DNA of 48,122 bases from Streptomyces sp. H27-H5 (GTDB lineage: Bacteria; Actinomycetota; Actinomycetes; Streptomycetales; Streptomycetaceae), in the NCBI RefSeq assembly GCF_026627505.1, contig NZ_JAPNLK010000058.1, positions 7,733-55,854 on the forward strand, given 5' to 3'. Below the pieces are notes generated by a model. That model did no database searches, was not told where the DNA came from, and saw only the letters and a list, made by a program, of their open reading frames with translations. This document shows, piece after piece, positions 24,002 to 32,235 of the stretch. How positions within the stretch are numbered: the stretch's first letter is position 1; every line of letters begins with the position of its first letter. The translations under genes were made by a program, and so were the position numbers.

Positions 24002-24427
24002 TCAGCCGACGCTCCACGACCAGGTGCCGTCCGCGTTGATCAGGTACGCCAGGATCGCGAGGTCGGCGACGCCGAGCGCGAGGCCGAGGCGGGCGCGGCC
24101 CGGTCGGCTCGTGCCGCGATACAGGGCGAGCCCGGCGAGGACGATCGCGATCGGCCCGAGCACGAGGTTCATCACGAGCAGACCCACCAGGCCCGAGAGG
24201 AACGAGACGACGGCCATGTCGTCGGCCTCGCGGGTGGTCCCGGTGCGTCCGGTCCCGGCCTCGCGGTCGGCGGCGTCGGCGCGGCCGGCCGGCCCGTGGG
24301 CGGATCCGGGTGCCGTGTCACGGGCGGCGGTGTCGCCGCCGGCCGCGGTGGTGACGTCGACTCGACGGTCGTCGAGGTCGGCGTGCTCGTGGGCGGTGCG
24401 GTCCAGGGTCGTGCGGTGGGATGTCAT
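24002..24427 (-). CDS. DUF4190-type small membrane protein
   Basis: This is a 141-residue protein. A disordered N-terminal half of about 68 residues, rich in Thr, Ala, Asp and Arg, is followed by two hydrophobic helices (MAVVSFLSGLVGLLVMNLV and LGLALGVADLAILAYLI) with the YRGTSRPGRARLG loop. This is the DUF4190 arrangement. Its ATG overlaps the stop codon of the upstream gene in the sequence ATGA, so the two are translationally coupled. Function is unknown. The pair is divergent from a FabR-like TetR gene, which may regulate it. Confidence 0.78.
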   Translation of the reverse strand: MTSHRTTLDRTAHEHADLDDRRVDVTTAAGGDTAARDTAPGSAHGPAGRADAADREAGTGRTGTTREADDMAVVSFLSGLVGLLVMNLVLGPIAIVLAGLALYRGTSRPGRARLGLALGVADLAILAYLINADGTWSWSVG

Positions 24428-24606
24428 GAGGAACCCTCCTGACGGCTCGCGGATCGGTGGTGGCGCGTGGTCCGTTCACGTACGGCGAAGATCAGCAGCC
24501 AGGCGGCGATCACGGCCGTCCCGGCCAGGGTGACCGGCGCCGGGACGTGGGCCACGGTTCCCAGCAGGACCCCCAACAACATGAGGGCCGCGACGAGGAA
24601 GAGCAT
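24424..24606 (-). CDS. Small two-helix membrane protein
   Basis: This 60-residue protein has two hydrophobic helices (MLFLVAALMLLGVLLGTVAHV and TLAGTAVIAAWLLIFAV) and a basic, His-rich tail. The ATG at 24606 is preceded by GGGAGG at eight bases. The stop overlaps the start of the DUF4190 gene by four bases, making a two-gene operon. I do not recognise the family. It starts about 100 bases from the divergent TetR gene. Confidence 0.75.
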   Translation of the reverse strand: MLFLVAALMLLGVLLGTVAHVPAPVTLAGTAVIAAWLLIFAVRERTTRHHRSASRQEGSS

Positions 24607-24627
24607 CGTGCTTCCTCCCAAAAATGG

Positions 24628-24654
24628 GTGACAGTTGTTCACTGACTACCCAGT
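24628..24654. promoter_or_regulatory. Operator-like region between tetR and the small membrane genes
   Basis: GTGACAGTTGTTCAC (24628-24642) has GTGA/TCAC ends, and ACTGACTACCCAGT (24641-24654) has ACTG/CAGT ends; the two touch. Read on the minus strand it contains AGTGAAC, which matches a half-site of known FabR/DesT-type operators. The region is AT-rich and lies between the divergent starts. Confidence 0.5.
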
Positions 24655-24702
24655 CTAAATGGTGGCATGCGATTGCCGGGGGATCGGGGTTTACTTTCCG
24701 AC

Positions 24703-25338
24703 ATGAGTCAGACCGTCGGGGCCCGTCAGGCCCAACGCCACCGCACCCGCCGGGCCTTGCTGGACGCCGCCCTGTCGCTCCTGGAGGAACAGAGCCTGGG
24801 GAGCCTGGGCCTGCGGGAGGTGGCCCGTACCGCCGGCGTGGCGCCGACCGCCTTCTACCGGCACTTCGCGGACATCGAGGAACTGGGGATCGCCCTGGTG
24901 GACGAGGCTCTGGAGAACCTCCACGGCGGTGTCCGCTCCCTCCTGGAGACCTCGGAGGAAGCCGATCGGCGCCTCGACGAGGCCGTCGATCTGATGGCGG
25001 AGCTGGTGCGCACGTACCCCGGACACCTGCGTTTCATCGTCCGGGAACGACACGGCGGGGTGCGCGGGGTGCGGGAGGCGATCGCCGGTCGGCTCGACGC
25101 CTTCGCCCGGGAAGTGGCCGAAAGGCTCGCCTCCGATCCGCTCGGTGCGGGCTGGAACCCGGCCGACCTCCTGATGCTGGCCCGCCTGTACGTCGACCAC
25201 ATGGTGATGACGGCCTCGGCCTACCTGGCCGCGGCGTTGGAGGACAACGAGTGGGCCGAGGTGACGGACACCGCCCGCCGTCAGCTGCGGCTCATCCACC
25301 GGGGGCGACTGAACTGGCTCGCCGGGACGCGGCCGTGA
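24703..25338 (+). CDS. TetR-family regulator, FabR-like
   Basis: This is a 211-residue TetR regulator. The helix-turn-helix is at about residues 10-60. The sequence after it, FYRHFADIEELGIALVDEALENL, is characteristic of the FabR/DesT subgroup, which senses acyl-CoA and controls unsaturated fatty-acid genes. The ATG at 24703 is preferred to one at 24667 on family length, although neither has a strong ribosome-binding site. It is divergent from two small membrane-protein genes with palindromic boxes in between. Control of membrane properties is a plausible role but is inferred. Confidence 0.85.
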   Translation: MSQTVGARQAQRHRTRRALLDAALSLLEEQSLGSLGLREVARTAGVAPTAFYRHFADIEELGIALVDEALENLHGGVRSLLETSEEADRRLDEAVDLMAELVRTYPGHLRFIVRERHGGVRGVREAIAGRLDAFAREVAERLASDPLGAGWNPADLLMLARLYVDHMVMTASAYLAAALEDNEWAEVTDTARRQLRLIHRGRLNWLAGTRP

Positions 25339-25473
25339 CCACACGGGGCGGGGCCGACCGGGTGACGGGCAGGCGTGTCAAGCACCCGTAAGGCCGATGC
25401 CGTGGTGATAGTCGGTCCGGCGGCGCCTGGAGCGACCGCCTACGGCTGGCCAGGGCGACGGGAGTGTTGAGCG

Positions 25474-25845
25474 ATGGTGAAGAGGACGGCGACGGCGTGC
25501 GTGCTCGCGGCAGGCCTGCTGATCGGGCCCCTGGGGGCCTCGGGTTGGGCGGCCGGCGCGGGTACCGCGGCGGGTGCGGCCCATCGGGCGGGGGTGGAGG
25601 CGGCGCCGAAGCCCGTCTACACCTTCGGCGTCGTGGTGTCGCGGTGGGGCGTCAACGTGCGGAGCAAGCCCACCGTCTACTCGAAGGTCGTGAAGACGCT
25701 CGCCCCCCGGCAGCGCATCGGCCTGGTGTGTGAGAAGCGGGGCAAGTGGGTCGACGGCAACCCGATCTGGTACCGCGTCCACGGGGTCAACGGCTGGGTC
25801 GCGGCCCGCTACGTGCACAACCTCCAGCCGATCAAGCCCTGCTGA
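25474..25845 (+). CDS. Secreted SH3-domain protein
   Basis: This 123-residue exported protein has a signal peptide (MVKRTATACVLAAGLLIG to about residue 30) and a bacterial SH3 domain from about 50 to 118: VVVSRWGVNVRSKPTVYSKVV, a turn, then GKWVDGNPIWYRVHGVNGWVAARYV. Bacterial SH3 domains bind peptidoglycan peptides. Two Cys (LVCEK and KPC at the end) may pair. The ATG follows GGGAG at about ten bases. A 13-base-pair hairpin at 25866-25895 ends the gene. Confidence 0.85.
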   Translation: MVKRTATACVLAAGLLIGPLGASGWAAGAGTAAGAAHRAGVEAAPKPVYTFGVVVSRWGVNVRSKPTVYSKVVKTLAPRQRIGLVCEKRGKWVDGNPIWYRVHGVNGWVAARYVHNLQPIKPC

Positions 25846-25865
25846 TCCGAGCGTGGGACGGGTCG

Positions 25866-25895
25866 CGCCGGCCGGGCGGTGTCGCCCGGCCGGCG
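25866..25895. terminator. Strong hairpin between convergent genes
   Basis: CGCCGGCCGGGCG pairs perfectly with CGCCCGGCCGGCG around GTGT, between the SH3 and C15-like genes. Confidence 0.8.
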
Positions 25896-25947
25896 GACCG
25901 ATGACCGCCACCGCACCGGCCACCAGGAACCGGGGCCGGCGCGGACG

Positions 25948-27231
25948 TCACCGCCGCACGGCGGCGTGTTCGAGGACGGCCCGGACCTCGGAGGCGATCG
26001 CGCTCTCGTTGCGTTCGAACTCGGCGCCGGTCAGGACCCGGGGATCGGCCGGCAGCCCGGTCAGCACCGGGGTGTGCAGGTGTCCGCCGGGCATCCCCGG
26101 TGCGAGTTCGGTCCGCAACCGGTTGGAGCGGTAGGCCACTTCGTTGGAGAGGTAGCCGCCACCACCGCCCTCCACGGCGCGCGACCCCGCGGTCGGACCG
26201 TCGGTACGGTCCACCGGCGCCGCGCCACCGGCGGGAATCTCGGTGACGGCGCGGTTGAGGAGCACCGGATAGGGCGTCTGCACGGCGGCGGTGACCGCGT
26301 CGGCCGGCAGGGTGGTCCGGATGAACTCCGCGCCCCGGCCCAGACCGGGAGCCGTGACCGGATGCTCGCGGGTGCCCCCCGAGAGGGCGCGGACGTTGTC
26401 CGGGTACGGGTCGGCCGAGCGTGCGCGCCCCGCCCAGTCCTCCAGGGTGAAGATGCCCGGGTACCCCTGACTGACGGTGGTGATGACGTCCGCCTTCTGG
26501 GCACCGGCGGCCAGGTGCGGGGTGAAGGCCCGTTCCACCATTCCGGAGTCGAAGTCGGCGTAGCGCACGGGGAGTACGACGGCCCGGATCTCGGCGCGGC
26601 TGCCGTCGGCGAGGGTGATGCGGAGGCCGTTGAGGCGCAGGACCGCGGATCCGGACGGGTTGGCGCGGCGGATCTCGGCGTCCAGCCCGAACGGGTCGAA
26701 GCCGCTGATGAACACGCGCCGTACGCCGGGCGCCGCCCGGAACCCGTTGTCGGTGAGACCCCGGGAGGCGTCCTCGAAGCGGGCCCGCAGCGCACGCCGG
26801 TCGACGGCGAAGCCGGGCTCCCAGCGGGCGAGCGCGGCGGTCATGGCCAGCCGGGTCCAGTACAACGGCCGGTCGTCGCCGGTCGCGAGATCACCGCCGG
26901 GCCGCTGCCCCTGCGCCCGGCTCACGGCCGACTGCCACAGGGCCTCGCCCCAGCCGCCGAGGAGCCGTTCGGCCTCGTCGGGGCCGCGCACCCCGCACAG
27001 CGCGGCGGGGAACCGTCGTACGAAGTCACCCAACCCGGCACGCTCGATCAGGGCCGTGGTCCGGGAGTCCGAGAGACGTGCCTGCTCGGCGTCGAGCGGC
27101 GCGGAGGGCGAGGTGGGGCAGGGGGAGCGCTCGTCCGCCGTGGCGGCGGTGGCGACGGTCAACGGGATCAGGGTGGCGAGCAGGGCCGCGGCCGACGCGG
27201 TACGCCGTAAGAACATCATGCGATGTGACAT
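25948..27231 (-). CDS. Secreted pyroglutamyl-peptidase-like (C15) protein with Ser in place of catalytic Cys
   Basis: This 427-residue protein has a signal peptide (MSHRMMFLRRTAS to ATADE), an N-terminal helical region of about 130 residues, then a C15-like domain. That domain begins VFISGFDPFGLDAEIRRANPSG, as pyroglutamyl peptidase I begins VLVTGFxPFGxxxxNPS. In C15 enzymes the triad is Glu, Cys (YxCN) and His (HVP). Here Glu264 (TLEDWAGR) and His386 (HLHTP) can be aligned, but the Cys position is Ser362 (GYLSNEV). The enzyme may be inactive or use Ser. Codon 8 is TTA (27208-27210), so translation may need bldA. The ATG at 27231 has GGGGAG eight bases upstream. It is divergent from an M14 carboxypeptidase. 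Confidence 0.8.
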   Translation of the reverse strand: MSHRMMFLRRTASAAALLATLIPLTVATAATADERSPCPTSPSAPLDAEQARLSDSRTTALIERAGLGDFVRRFPAALCGVRGPDEAERLLGGWGEALWQSAVSRAQGQRPGGDLATGDDRPLYWTRLAMTAALARWEPGFAVDRRALRARFEDASRGLTDNGFRAAPGVRRVFISGFDPFGLDAEIRRANPSGSAVLRLNGLRITLADGSRAEIRAVVLPVRYADFDSGMVERAFTPHLAAGAQKADVITTVSQGYPGIFTLEDWAGRARSADPYPDNVRALSGGTREHPVTAPGLGRGAEFIRTTLPADAVTAAVQTPYPVLLNRAVTEIPAGGAAPVDRTDGPTAGSRAVEGGGGGYLSNEVAYRSNRLRTELAPGMPGGHLHTPVLTGLPADPRVLTGAEFERNESAIASEVRAVLEHAAVRR

Positions 27232-27384
27232 TACGCAGGCTCCCCGGCCCCCGACAGGCACCTTCGCGCCGGAACCGATCGGAACCGACCGGCCGCGCGA
27301 CACGGAGGCGTTCCACGCGGTCACGCCCCCCGAAGCGACAGACTGTGCGCGACCGTTCGCCCCCCAGACACCGGGAGGGATCCT

Positions 27385-28701
27385 GTGGCAGACCGTGCCG
27401 GAGCCGACGCCGTGAGCGGCGATCCCGTGAGGCGGCTCGACGTGCGGGGCGGCCTCGTCGGATCGCTGACGGCGCTGCTCCTGACAGCGGGCCCGGCGCA
27501 GGGCGCCGAAGCCCCGCCCCGCACCGGCTTCGAGACGACGGCCGGCGCACGCTGGACCAGCGAGGCGCAGGAGCGGGACTTCCTCGACGCCGTCGACCGG
27601 GGCAGCGGCCGGGCCGCCCTCCTCCGGATCGGCACCACCCCACAGGGCCGTCCGCTGCGGATGGTCGGCGTCGGCGACGGCAGGATGCCGGTCACGGTGC
27701 TGCTGGTGTGCGGCCAGCACGGCGACGAACCGGCGGGACGCGAGGCCTGTCTGACCACCGTGCGCGATCTCGCGTACGCACGCGACCCCGCGACCCTGCG
27801 CCTCCTCGCCACCGCCACGGTCCTGGTCGTCCCGAACGCGAACCCCGACGGCCGGGCCGCCGGCACCCGCGCCAACGCCGGCGGCGTCGACGTCAACCGC
27901 GACCACGTCGCCCTGATCTCACCCGAGGCGCGGGCGGTCGCGGGCGTGTTGCGCGACCGGCGCCCGGACGTCGTGTTCGACCTGCACGAGTACCGGGCGA
28001 CCACCGGCACCTACGACAAGGACCTCCTCGACCTCTGGCCGCGCAACCTCAACACCGATCCCGCCGTGTACGCCCACTCCCGCCTGCTCTCCGAGGCACA
28101 CGTGCGCGAGACGGCCCGCACCGCCGGATACTCGACCGGCACCTACGGAATCCGGACCGACCCCGTCACCGGCGCCCCGATCGGGCAGACGGCGGGCGAC
28201 GGACAGGAACACATCCTGCGCAACGCGGCCGGCCTCAAACACGCCGTCACCCTGCTCGTCGAAAGCCGCCTGGAGCCGGCGGGCGAAGCGGAGAAGGCCG
28301 ACCCCACCCTCAACCATCGGCGCCGCGTCGACACCCAACTCACTGCACTGCGAGGCCTGTTCCGCTACACGGTCCGAGAAGCCCGGCCGCTCGCGGCCGC
28401 CACGGAAAGGGCGCGAGCCGCCGGATACCGGGACGAGGGGGCGATCCGCTGGGCCGGCGCCGACAACCGGCCCGCGTCCCCGGCCGAGACCCTGACCGCA
28501 CCGCCGTGCGGATATCGCCTCACCGCCGCCCGCTACGCCGAGGTGCGGGAGCGGCTCGCCCTCCACGGGGTACGGGTCACCACCTCCGGCACGGGCGCGT
28601 TCGTTCCCCTGCGCCAATCCCTGCGCACCCTCGTCCCCCTGCTGCTCGATGGCCGGGCCGCGCACCATCTCACGCCGGGGGAGCCGGTGTTCGGCTGCTG
28701 A
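27385..28701 (+). CDS. Secreted M14-family zinc carboxypeptidase
   Basis: This 438-residue exported peptidase has its zinc ligands in the expected order: His112 and Glu115 in HGDE, and His201 in DLHEYR. The catalytic Glu is probably Glu293 in LLVESR. DVNRDH at about 169-174 is the substrate Arg/Asn motif region. A hydrophobic stretch at about 22-41 ending AQGAE is a signal peptide. The GTG at 27385 is chosen because GGGAGGG lies six bases upstream. M14 enzymes remove C-terminal residues from peptides or peptidoglycan stems. The neighbouring C15-like protein may act on the same peptides. Confidence 0.87.
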   Translation: MADRAGADAVSGDPVRRLDVRGGLVGSLTALLLTAGPAQGAEAPPRTGFETTAGARWTSEAQERDFLDAVDRGSGRAALLRIGTTPQGRPLRMVGVGDGRMPVTVLLVCGQHGDEPAGREACLTTVRDLAYARDPATLRLLATATVLVVPNANPDGRAAGTRANAGGVDVNRDHVALISPEARAVAGVLRDRRPDVVFDLHEYRATTGTYDKDLLDLWPRNLNTDPAVYAHSRLLSEAHVRETARTAGYSTGTYGIRTDPVTGAPIGQTAGDGQEHILRNAAGLKHAVTLLVESRLEPAGEAEKADPTLNHRRRVDTQLTALRGLFRYTVREARPLAAATERARAAGYRDEGAIRWAGADNRPASPAETLTAPPCGYRLTAARYAEVRERLALHGVRVTTSGTGAFVPLRQSLRTLVPLLLDGRAAHHLTPGEPVFGC

Positions 28702-28805
28702 GGTCGCCTCCCGCGCGCCCCTCCACCGAGGATCGGACCGGCCCCGCCGCGGGCACCCCCTAAGATGCCTGGGTTCGGCAGGGCGGCACATCGGGGGAAC
28801 GTGAC

Positions 28806-29786
28806 ATGAGCGGTTACGGCAGTGGCGGGTACGGCGGCGGTGGGTACGGAGATCCGGCGGGCGGCGGCGCCGCGCACCCGCCGCCAGGACCCCCCGACAC
28901 GCCACCGGTTCCCCCGCAGGGGTACCCGTACGGCCGGTCCGGCCCCCCGCCGGGGTATCCGTACGCACAGCCCGGACCGCCGCCCGGATACCCGTACGGT
29001 CCGCCCTTCCCGCCGGGCCCGCCCCCGCGCGTCGAGCAGTCACGGGCGCGGAAGATCCTGCGGGGGCTCTACAACCCCCTGTACGCCGCCCAGCGGACCT
29101 TCCGTCCCTCGCGCCCCGGGATCGTCGACGACCGGGAGGTGCGCAAGCTCCAGTTGTGGCGGACCGGCCTGGGACTCGTGGCCTGGGTGGGCCTGATGGT
29201 CACCTACAACGCCGTCGCGAGCGCCGCCGACGTCCACGGCGTCGCGAGCGAACGCCTCGACCAGAGCTGGTCCAGCGTCCTGGTCCTCGTGTGCACCTTC
29301 CCCGTGGTGGTCGGCGCCTTCGTGGCGGCCGCGCGGGACGGGCTACGCCGCGTGTACCTGCGCCGGGCCCTGCGCCCGCTCGGCTCGGTCCTGGCCATGA
29401 TGGCGTCCATGGGCACCGCCGCCCTCGCCATGGCCCCGGAACTGGCCGGTGTGCGGGACGCCGTGGGACTGCCGGGGAAGATCGTCATGGTCGTGCTGTG
29501 CCTGTGGTCGATCGTCTTCGCCCTCTACGGCATCGGACTGTCGCTGGTGCACGTCTTCCGCACCGCCGACATCCACGAGGTGCTGCCGCCGATCCTCGCC
29601 GGCGTCCTGGTGTGGGAGATGGCACTGTTGGACGTGATCACCGGGTCCTACGGCGAGGTTCCGGCGGGTGCACGGGTGGCCTTCATCCTCGGCGCCCCGG
29701 TGACGGTGACGGCCCTGTCCTGGTGGGAGCTGCACCGGCTGCGGCGCCACCACGGGCTCACGCTCCGCACGGCCCTGCGCCGCTGA
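28806..29786 (+). CDS. Membrane protein with Gly/Tyr/Pro-rich N-terminus
   Basis: This is a 326-residue protein of unknown family. Residues 1-75 form a low-complexity tail with repeated PPPGYPY and YGGGGYG motifs. A basic linker follows (about 76-110: RARKILRGLYNPLYAAQRTF), then about six membrane helices. Similar Pro/Tyr-rich tails occur on Streptomyces membrane proteins and may bind partners or mediate clustering. The ATG at 28806 follows GGGGGAACGTGAC. It converges with the MFS gene, with only 15 bases between the stops. Confidence 0.78.
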   Translation: MSGYGSGGYGGGGYGDPAGGGAAHPPPGPPDTPPVPPQGYPYGRSGPPPGYPYAQPGPPPGYPYGPPFPPGPPPRVEQSRARKILRGLYNPLYAAQRTFRPSRPGIVDDREVRKLQLWRTGLGLVAWVGLMVTYNAVASAADVHGVASERLDQSWSSVLVLVCTFPVVVGAFVAAARDGLRRVYLRRALRPLGSVLAMMASMGTAALAMAPELAGVRDAVGLPGKIVMVVLCLWSIVFALYGIGLSLVHVFRTADIHEVLPPILAGVLVWEMALLDVITGSYGEVPAGARVAFILGAPVTVTALSWWELHRLRRHHGLTLRTALRR

Positions 29787-29794
29787 CACCCCCC

Positions 29795-29816
29795 CCGAGG
29801 GTCAACGCGCCCTCGG
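29795..29816. terminator. Hairpin overlapping the MFS stop codon
   Basis: CCGAGGG pairs with CCCTCGG across the 15-base gap between two convergent genes, and covers the end of the MFS gene. Confidence 0.55.
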
Positions 29817-31106
29817 TCGTTCCCCGAGGCGGGAGGGGCGCGGCATGACCAGGTGGCGGGCCAGGGCCAGTGCGGCGAGCAGGGCCACGAGCACGCACAC
29901 GCCTCCCCAACCGGCCCGGTCGTGGATCCGCACCCCGAGCCAGGACCCCGCGGTGCCCCCCAGGTAGGCGCAGGTCATGTAGGCGGTGTTGAGCCTGCTG
30001 CGCGCGTCGGGGCGCAGGGCGAAGACCCGGGACTGGTTGGCGACCATCCCGGACTGCATCGCGACGTCGAGCAGTACCGTCCCCAGCGTCAGGGCCGCGA
30101 GGCCCGCCACCCCGCCGGCGGCGCCCGCGGCGAGGATCGCGGCGGACAGGAGGACCCCGATCAGGGAGACCAGGTTCACCCGGTCCGGCCCCTCGCGGTC
30201 CACCAGCCGTCCGGCGAGCGGGGTACAGAGCATGGTCACCGCTCCGACCAGCGCCAACAGGCCCACCGCCGAGGCGCCGAGGCCGTAGCGGGGGCCCGTC
30301 AGGAGCAGCGCCACGCAGGTCCAGACGGCCGAGAACCCGGCGAAGACGGTCGCCTGGTAGAAGCAGGAGCGCCGCAGTTCGGGCTCGGTGCGCAGCAGGG
30401 CGAGCGACGCGGTCAGCATCGCCTTGTACGGGCCGCGGGCGGAGGGAGCGGTGACGGGCAGCGTACGGGCCAGGACCCACGCCAGCAGCAGCACGACGGC
30501 CGAGGCCGCCAGATACGGGGCCCGCCATCCCAGCCACTCGCCCAGCGTTCCGCTGAAGGTACGGGCCAGCAGCATGCCGCCGATCGATCCGCTCAACAGG
30601 GTGCCCATCACCGCGCCGCGTCCGTCGTCGGCCACCAGCCCCGCGGCCAGGGGCGCGATGACCTGGGCGGCCACGGTCGAGACCCCGACGGCGAGGGAGG
30701 CGGCGACGAGGAACGGCAGGGTGGGCGCGCAGCCCGCGGCGAGCAGGCCCAGCCCGGTGAGGGTGAGCAGCGTGACGAGGAACCGACGGTGCGGGAGCCG
30801 GTCGCCGAGCGGAACCAGCAGGAAGAGCCCCAGCGTGTAACCGATCTGCGTGGCCGTCACCACGAGCGAGGCCTCGTCGGGGGACACGTGCAGGCCGGCG
30901 GCGATCAGCGGGCCGACGGCCTGCGGGAAATAGATGTTGCCGACGGCGACGCCGCAGGTCACGGCCAGGAGCAGGAGCAGCCGGCGGCTCACGCGAAGTC
31001 CGCCGACCCGCCCGCGGCGCGCGGGCGACGCCCGGGGCCGTACGTCGGGGCCGGGTCCTTCTTCGGGTGCTGCCGGGCAGCGGTCGGTGTCATGTGCCGA
31101 GTTCAC
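29802..31106 (-). CDS. MFS transporter
   Basis: This 434-residue, 12-helix major-facilitator transporter shows GDRLPHRRFLV (motif A) after helix 2 and the sequence GMLLARTFSGTLGEWLGWRAPYL near the middle. It looks like an arabinose-polymer/drug-exporter type. Substrate is unknown. The GTG at 31106 is chosen since GGAAGG precedes it by four bases. The start is 42 bases from that of an ArsR-type gene on the other strand, so the two promoters overlap and the regulator very probably controls the exporter. Confidence 0.87.
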   Translation of the reverse strand: MNSAHDTDRCPAAPEEGPGPDVRPRASPARRGRVGGLRVSRRLLLLLAVTCGVAVGNIYFPQAVGPLIAAGLHVSPDEASLVVTATQIGYTLGLFLLVPLGDRLPHRRFLVTLLTLTGLGLLAAGCAPTLPFLVAASLAVGVSTVAAQVIAPLAAGLVADDGRGAVMGTLLSGSIGGMLLARTFSGTLGEWLGWRAPYLAASAVVLLLAWVLARTLPVTAPSARGPYKAMLTASLALLRTEPELRRSCFYQATVFAGFSAVWTCVALLLTGPRYGLGASAVGLLALVGAVTMLCTPLAGRLVDREGPDRVNLVSLIGVLLSAAILAAGAAGGVAGLAALTLGTVLLDVAMQSGMVANQSRVFALRPDARSRLNTAYMTCAYLGGTAGSWLGVRIHDRAGWGGVCVLVALLAALALARHLVMPRPSRLGERPRAR

Positions 31107-31134
31107 GGCACCTTCCGGCGGCCTCCAATGGATG

Positions 31135-31140
31135 TAGCGT
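31135..31140 (+). promoter_or_regulatory. -10 element of a probably leaderless regulator gene
   Basis: TAGCGT ends eight bases before the ATG at 31149, with no ribosome-binding site between. Confidence 0.5.
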
Positions 31141-31148
31141 ATGGCTTG

Positions 31149-32129
31149 ATGATCAGCTTCGTGTTGGGTGTCGAGGACCTCGCGGACACGCGCTTCGCGC
31201 TCTCGCCGCTGGGCGAGACGGTCTTCAGCCTTCGGGTGCTGCGTGACCCGGGGCTGTCCGCACTGCACCTTCCCTGGCGCAGGTCCGTGCTCGGCCGGCT
31301 CGGGGCGCTCGACACCGGTCTGCTGATGTCACTGGTCGCGCGCAGACTCACCCTCCCCGACTTCCTGACGCCACGACCGCCGGGCTTCGCCCCGACCTTA
31401 GAGGAGGAGTTGGCCCCCGTCCGCGCGACGCCCCCCGACCGGGTGCGCCGCGACCTGACCGCCGCCCACGCGCCGGATCCGCTTCCCGAGGCCCTGCGCG
31501 CCGCCGCGGGCGCCGACGACGCGGCGGTGGGCGTGCTCCGCGACGCCGTCTGCGATCTACTGCGCCGCTACTGGGAGCTCGCCGTCGAGCCGGCATGGCC
31601 GCGGATGAGACTCCTGCTGGAAGCCGACATGACCTACCGGGCACGGCAGTTGGCCATCGGCGGCGCCCGTCGCCTGTTCGCCGGCATGCACCCGAACCTG
31701 CGCTGGGAGAACGGCGTACTGCACATCGACCGGATGATCGACAGCCACCGTGCCGAGGCGTGCGGGCGAGGGCTCCTGCTGGTGCCGTCCGTCTTCGCCC
31801 ACAAGCCCGCACCCCCGGTCGACCCCGGGGAGGCGCCGCTGTTGGTCTATCCCAGTCGTGGAGTGGCGACGCTCTGGACCGAACCGGCGAAAGCCGACTC
31901 GGCGGCCCTCGTCTCGCTGCTCGGCGCGACCCGGGCCCGACTGCTCGACCTCCTGGACGAACCGCTGCCCACGGTCGAGATCGCCCGTCGCTTCAGGGTC
32001 ACCCCGAGCGCCGTGTCCCAGCACCTGCGCGTGCTGCACGCCACGGGCCTCCTGACCCGGGCGCGCGACGGACGGCAGGTCCTGTACCGGCGCAGTCCGC
32101 TCGGCGACCGGTTGGCCGGCGGGCACTGA
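31149..32129 (+). CDS. ArsR-type winged-helix regulator with large N-terminal domain
   Basis: This is a 326-residue regulator. The N-terminal 240 residues resemble DUF5937 (ISFVLGVEDLADTRFALSPLGET). The C-terminus has an ArsR-type winged helix (RARLLDLLDEPLPTVEIARRF to RDGRQVLYRRSPLGDRL). The family starts at the equivalent of 31149. An upstream ATG at 31128 is in frame, but the -10 element at 31135 lies inside it. Codon 84 is TTA (31398-31400), so expression may depend on bldA. The divergent MFS gene is the likely target. No metal-binding Cys cluster is seen, so it is not a classical metal sensor. Confidence 0.87.
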   Translation: MISFVLGVEDLADTRFALSPLGETVFSLRVLRDPGLSALHLPWRRSVLGRLGALDTGLLMSLVARRLTLPDFLTPRPPGFAPTLEEELAPVRATPPDRVRRDLTAAHAPDPLPEALRAAAGADDAAVGVLRDAVCDLLRRYWELAVEPAWPRMRLLLEADMTYRARQLAIGGARRLFAGMHPNLRWENGVLHIDRMIDSHRAEACGRGLLLVPSVFAHKPAPPVDPGEAPLLVYPSRGVATLWTEPAKADSAALVSLLGATRARLLDLLDEPLPTVEIARRFRVTPSAVSQHLRVLHATGLLTRARDGRQVLYRRSPLGDRLAGGH

Positions 32130-32170
32130 CTGACCGGCGCGGCGAAGGCCGCCCCGGGGCGCGAGACGGG

Positions 32171-32191
32171 CGCCCCGCTCTTCGCGGGGCG
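32171..32191. terminator. Bidirectional terminator
   Basis: CGCCCCGC pairs with GCGGGGCG around TCTTC, between the convergent ArsR and DUF4230 genes. Confidence 0.7.
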
Positions 32192-32201
32192 GCGCGCGTC
32201 A

Positions 32202-32235
32202 CTCGTAGTCGACCGTCACTCGTAGCCGACCGTCA
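32202..32235. repeat. 17-base tandem duplication at the DUF4230 stop codon
   Basis: CTCGTAGTCGACCGTCA (32202-32218) is followed head to tail by CTCGTAGCCGACCGTCA (32219-32235), one mismatch. The duplicated piece carries the last codons and overlaps the stop of the gene at 32216. Confidence 0.75.

Noticed and set aside
24667..24702. Earlier start for the FabR-like TetR
   Set aside because: It adds 12 residues absent from the family and has no better ribosome-binding site.
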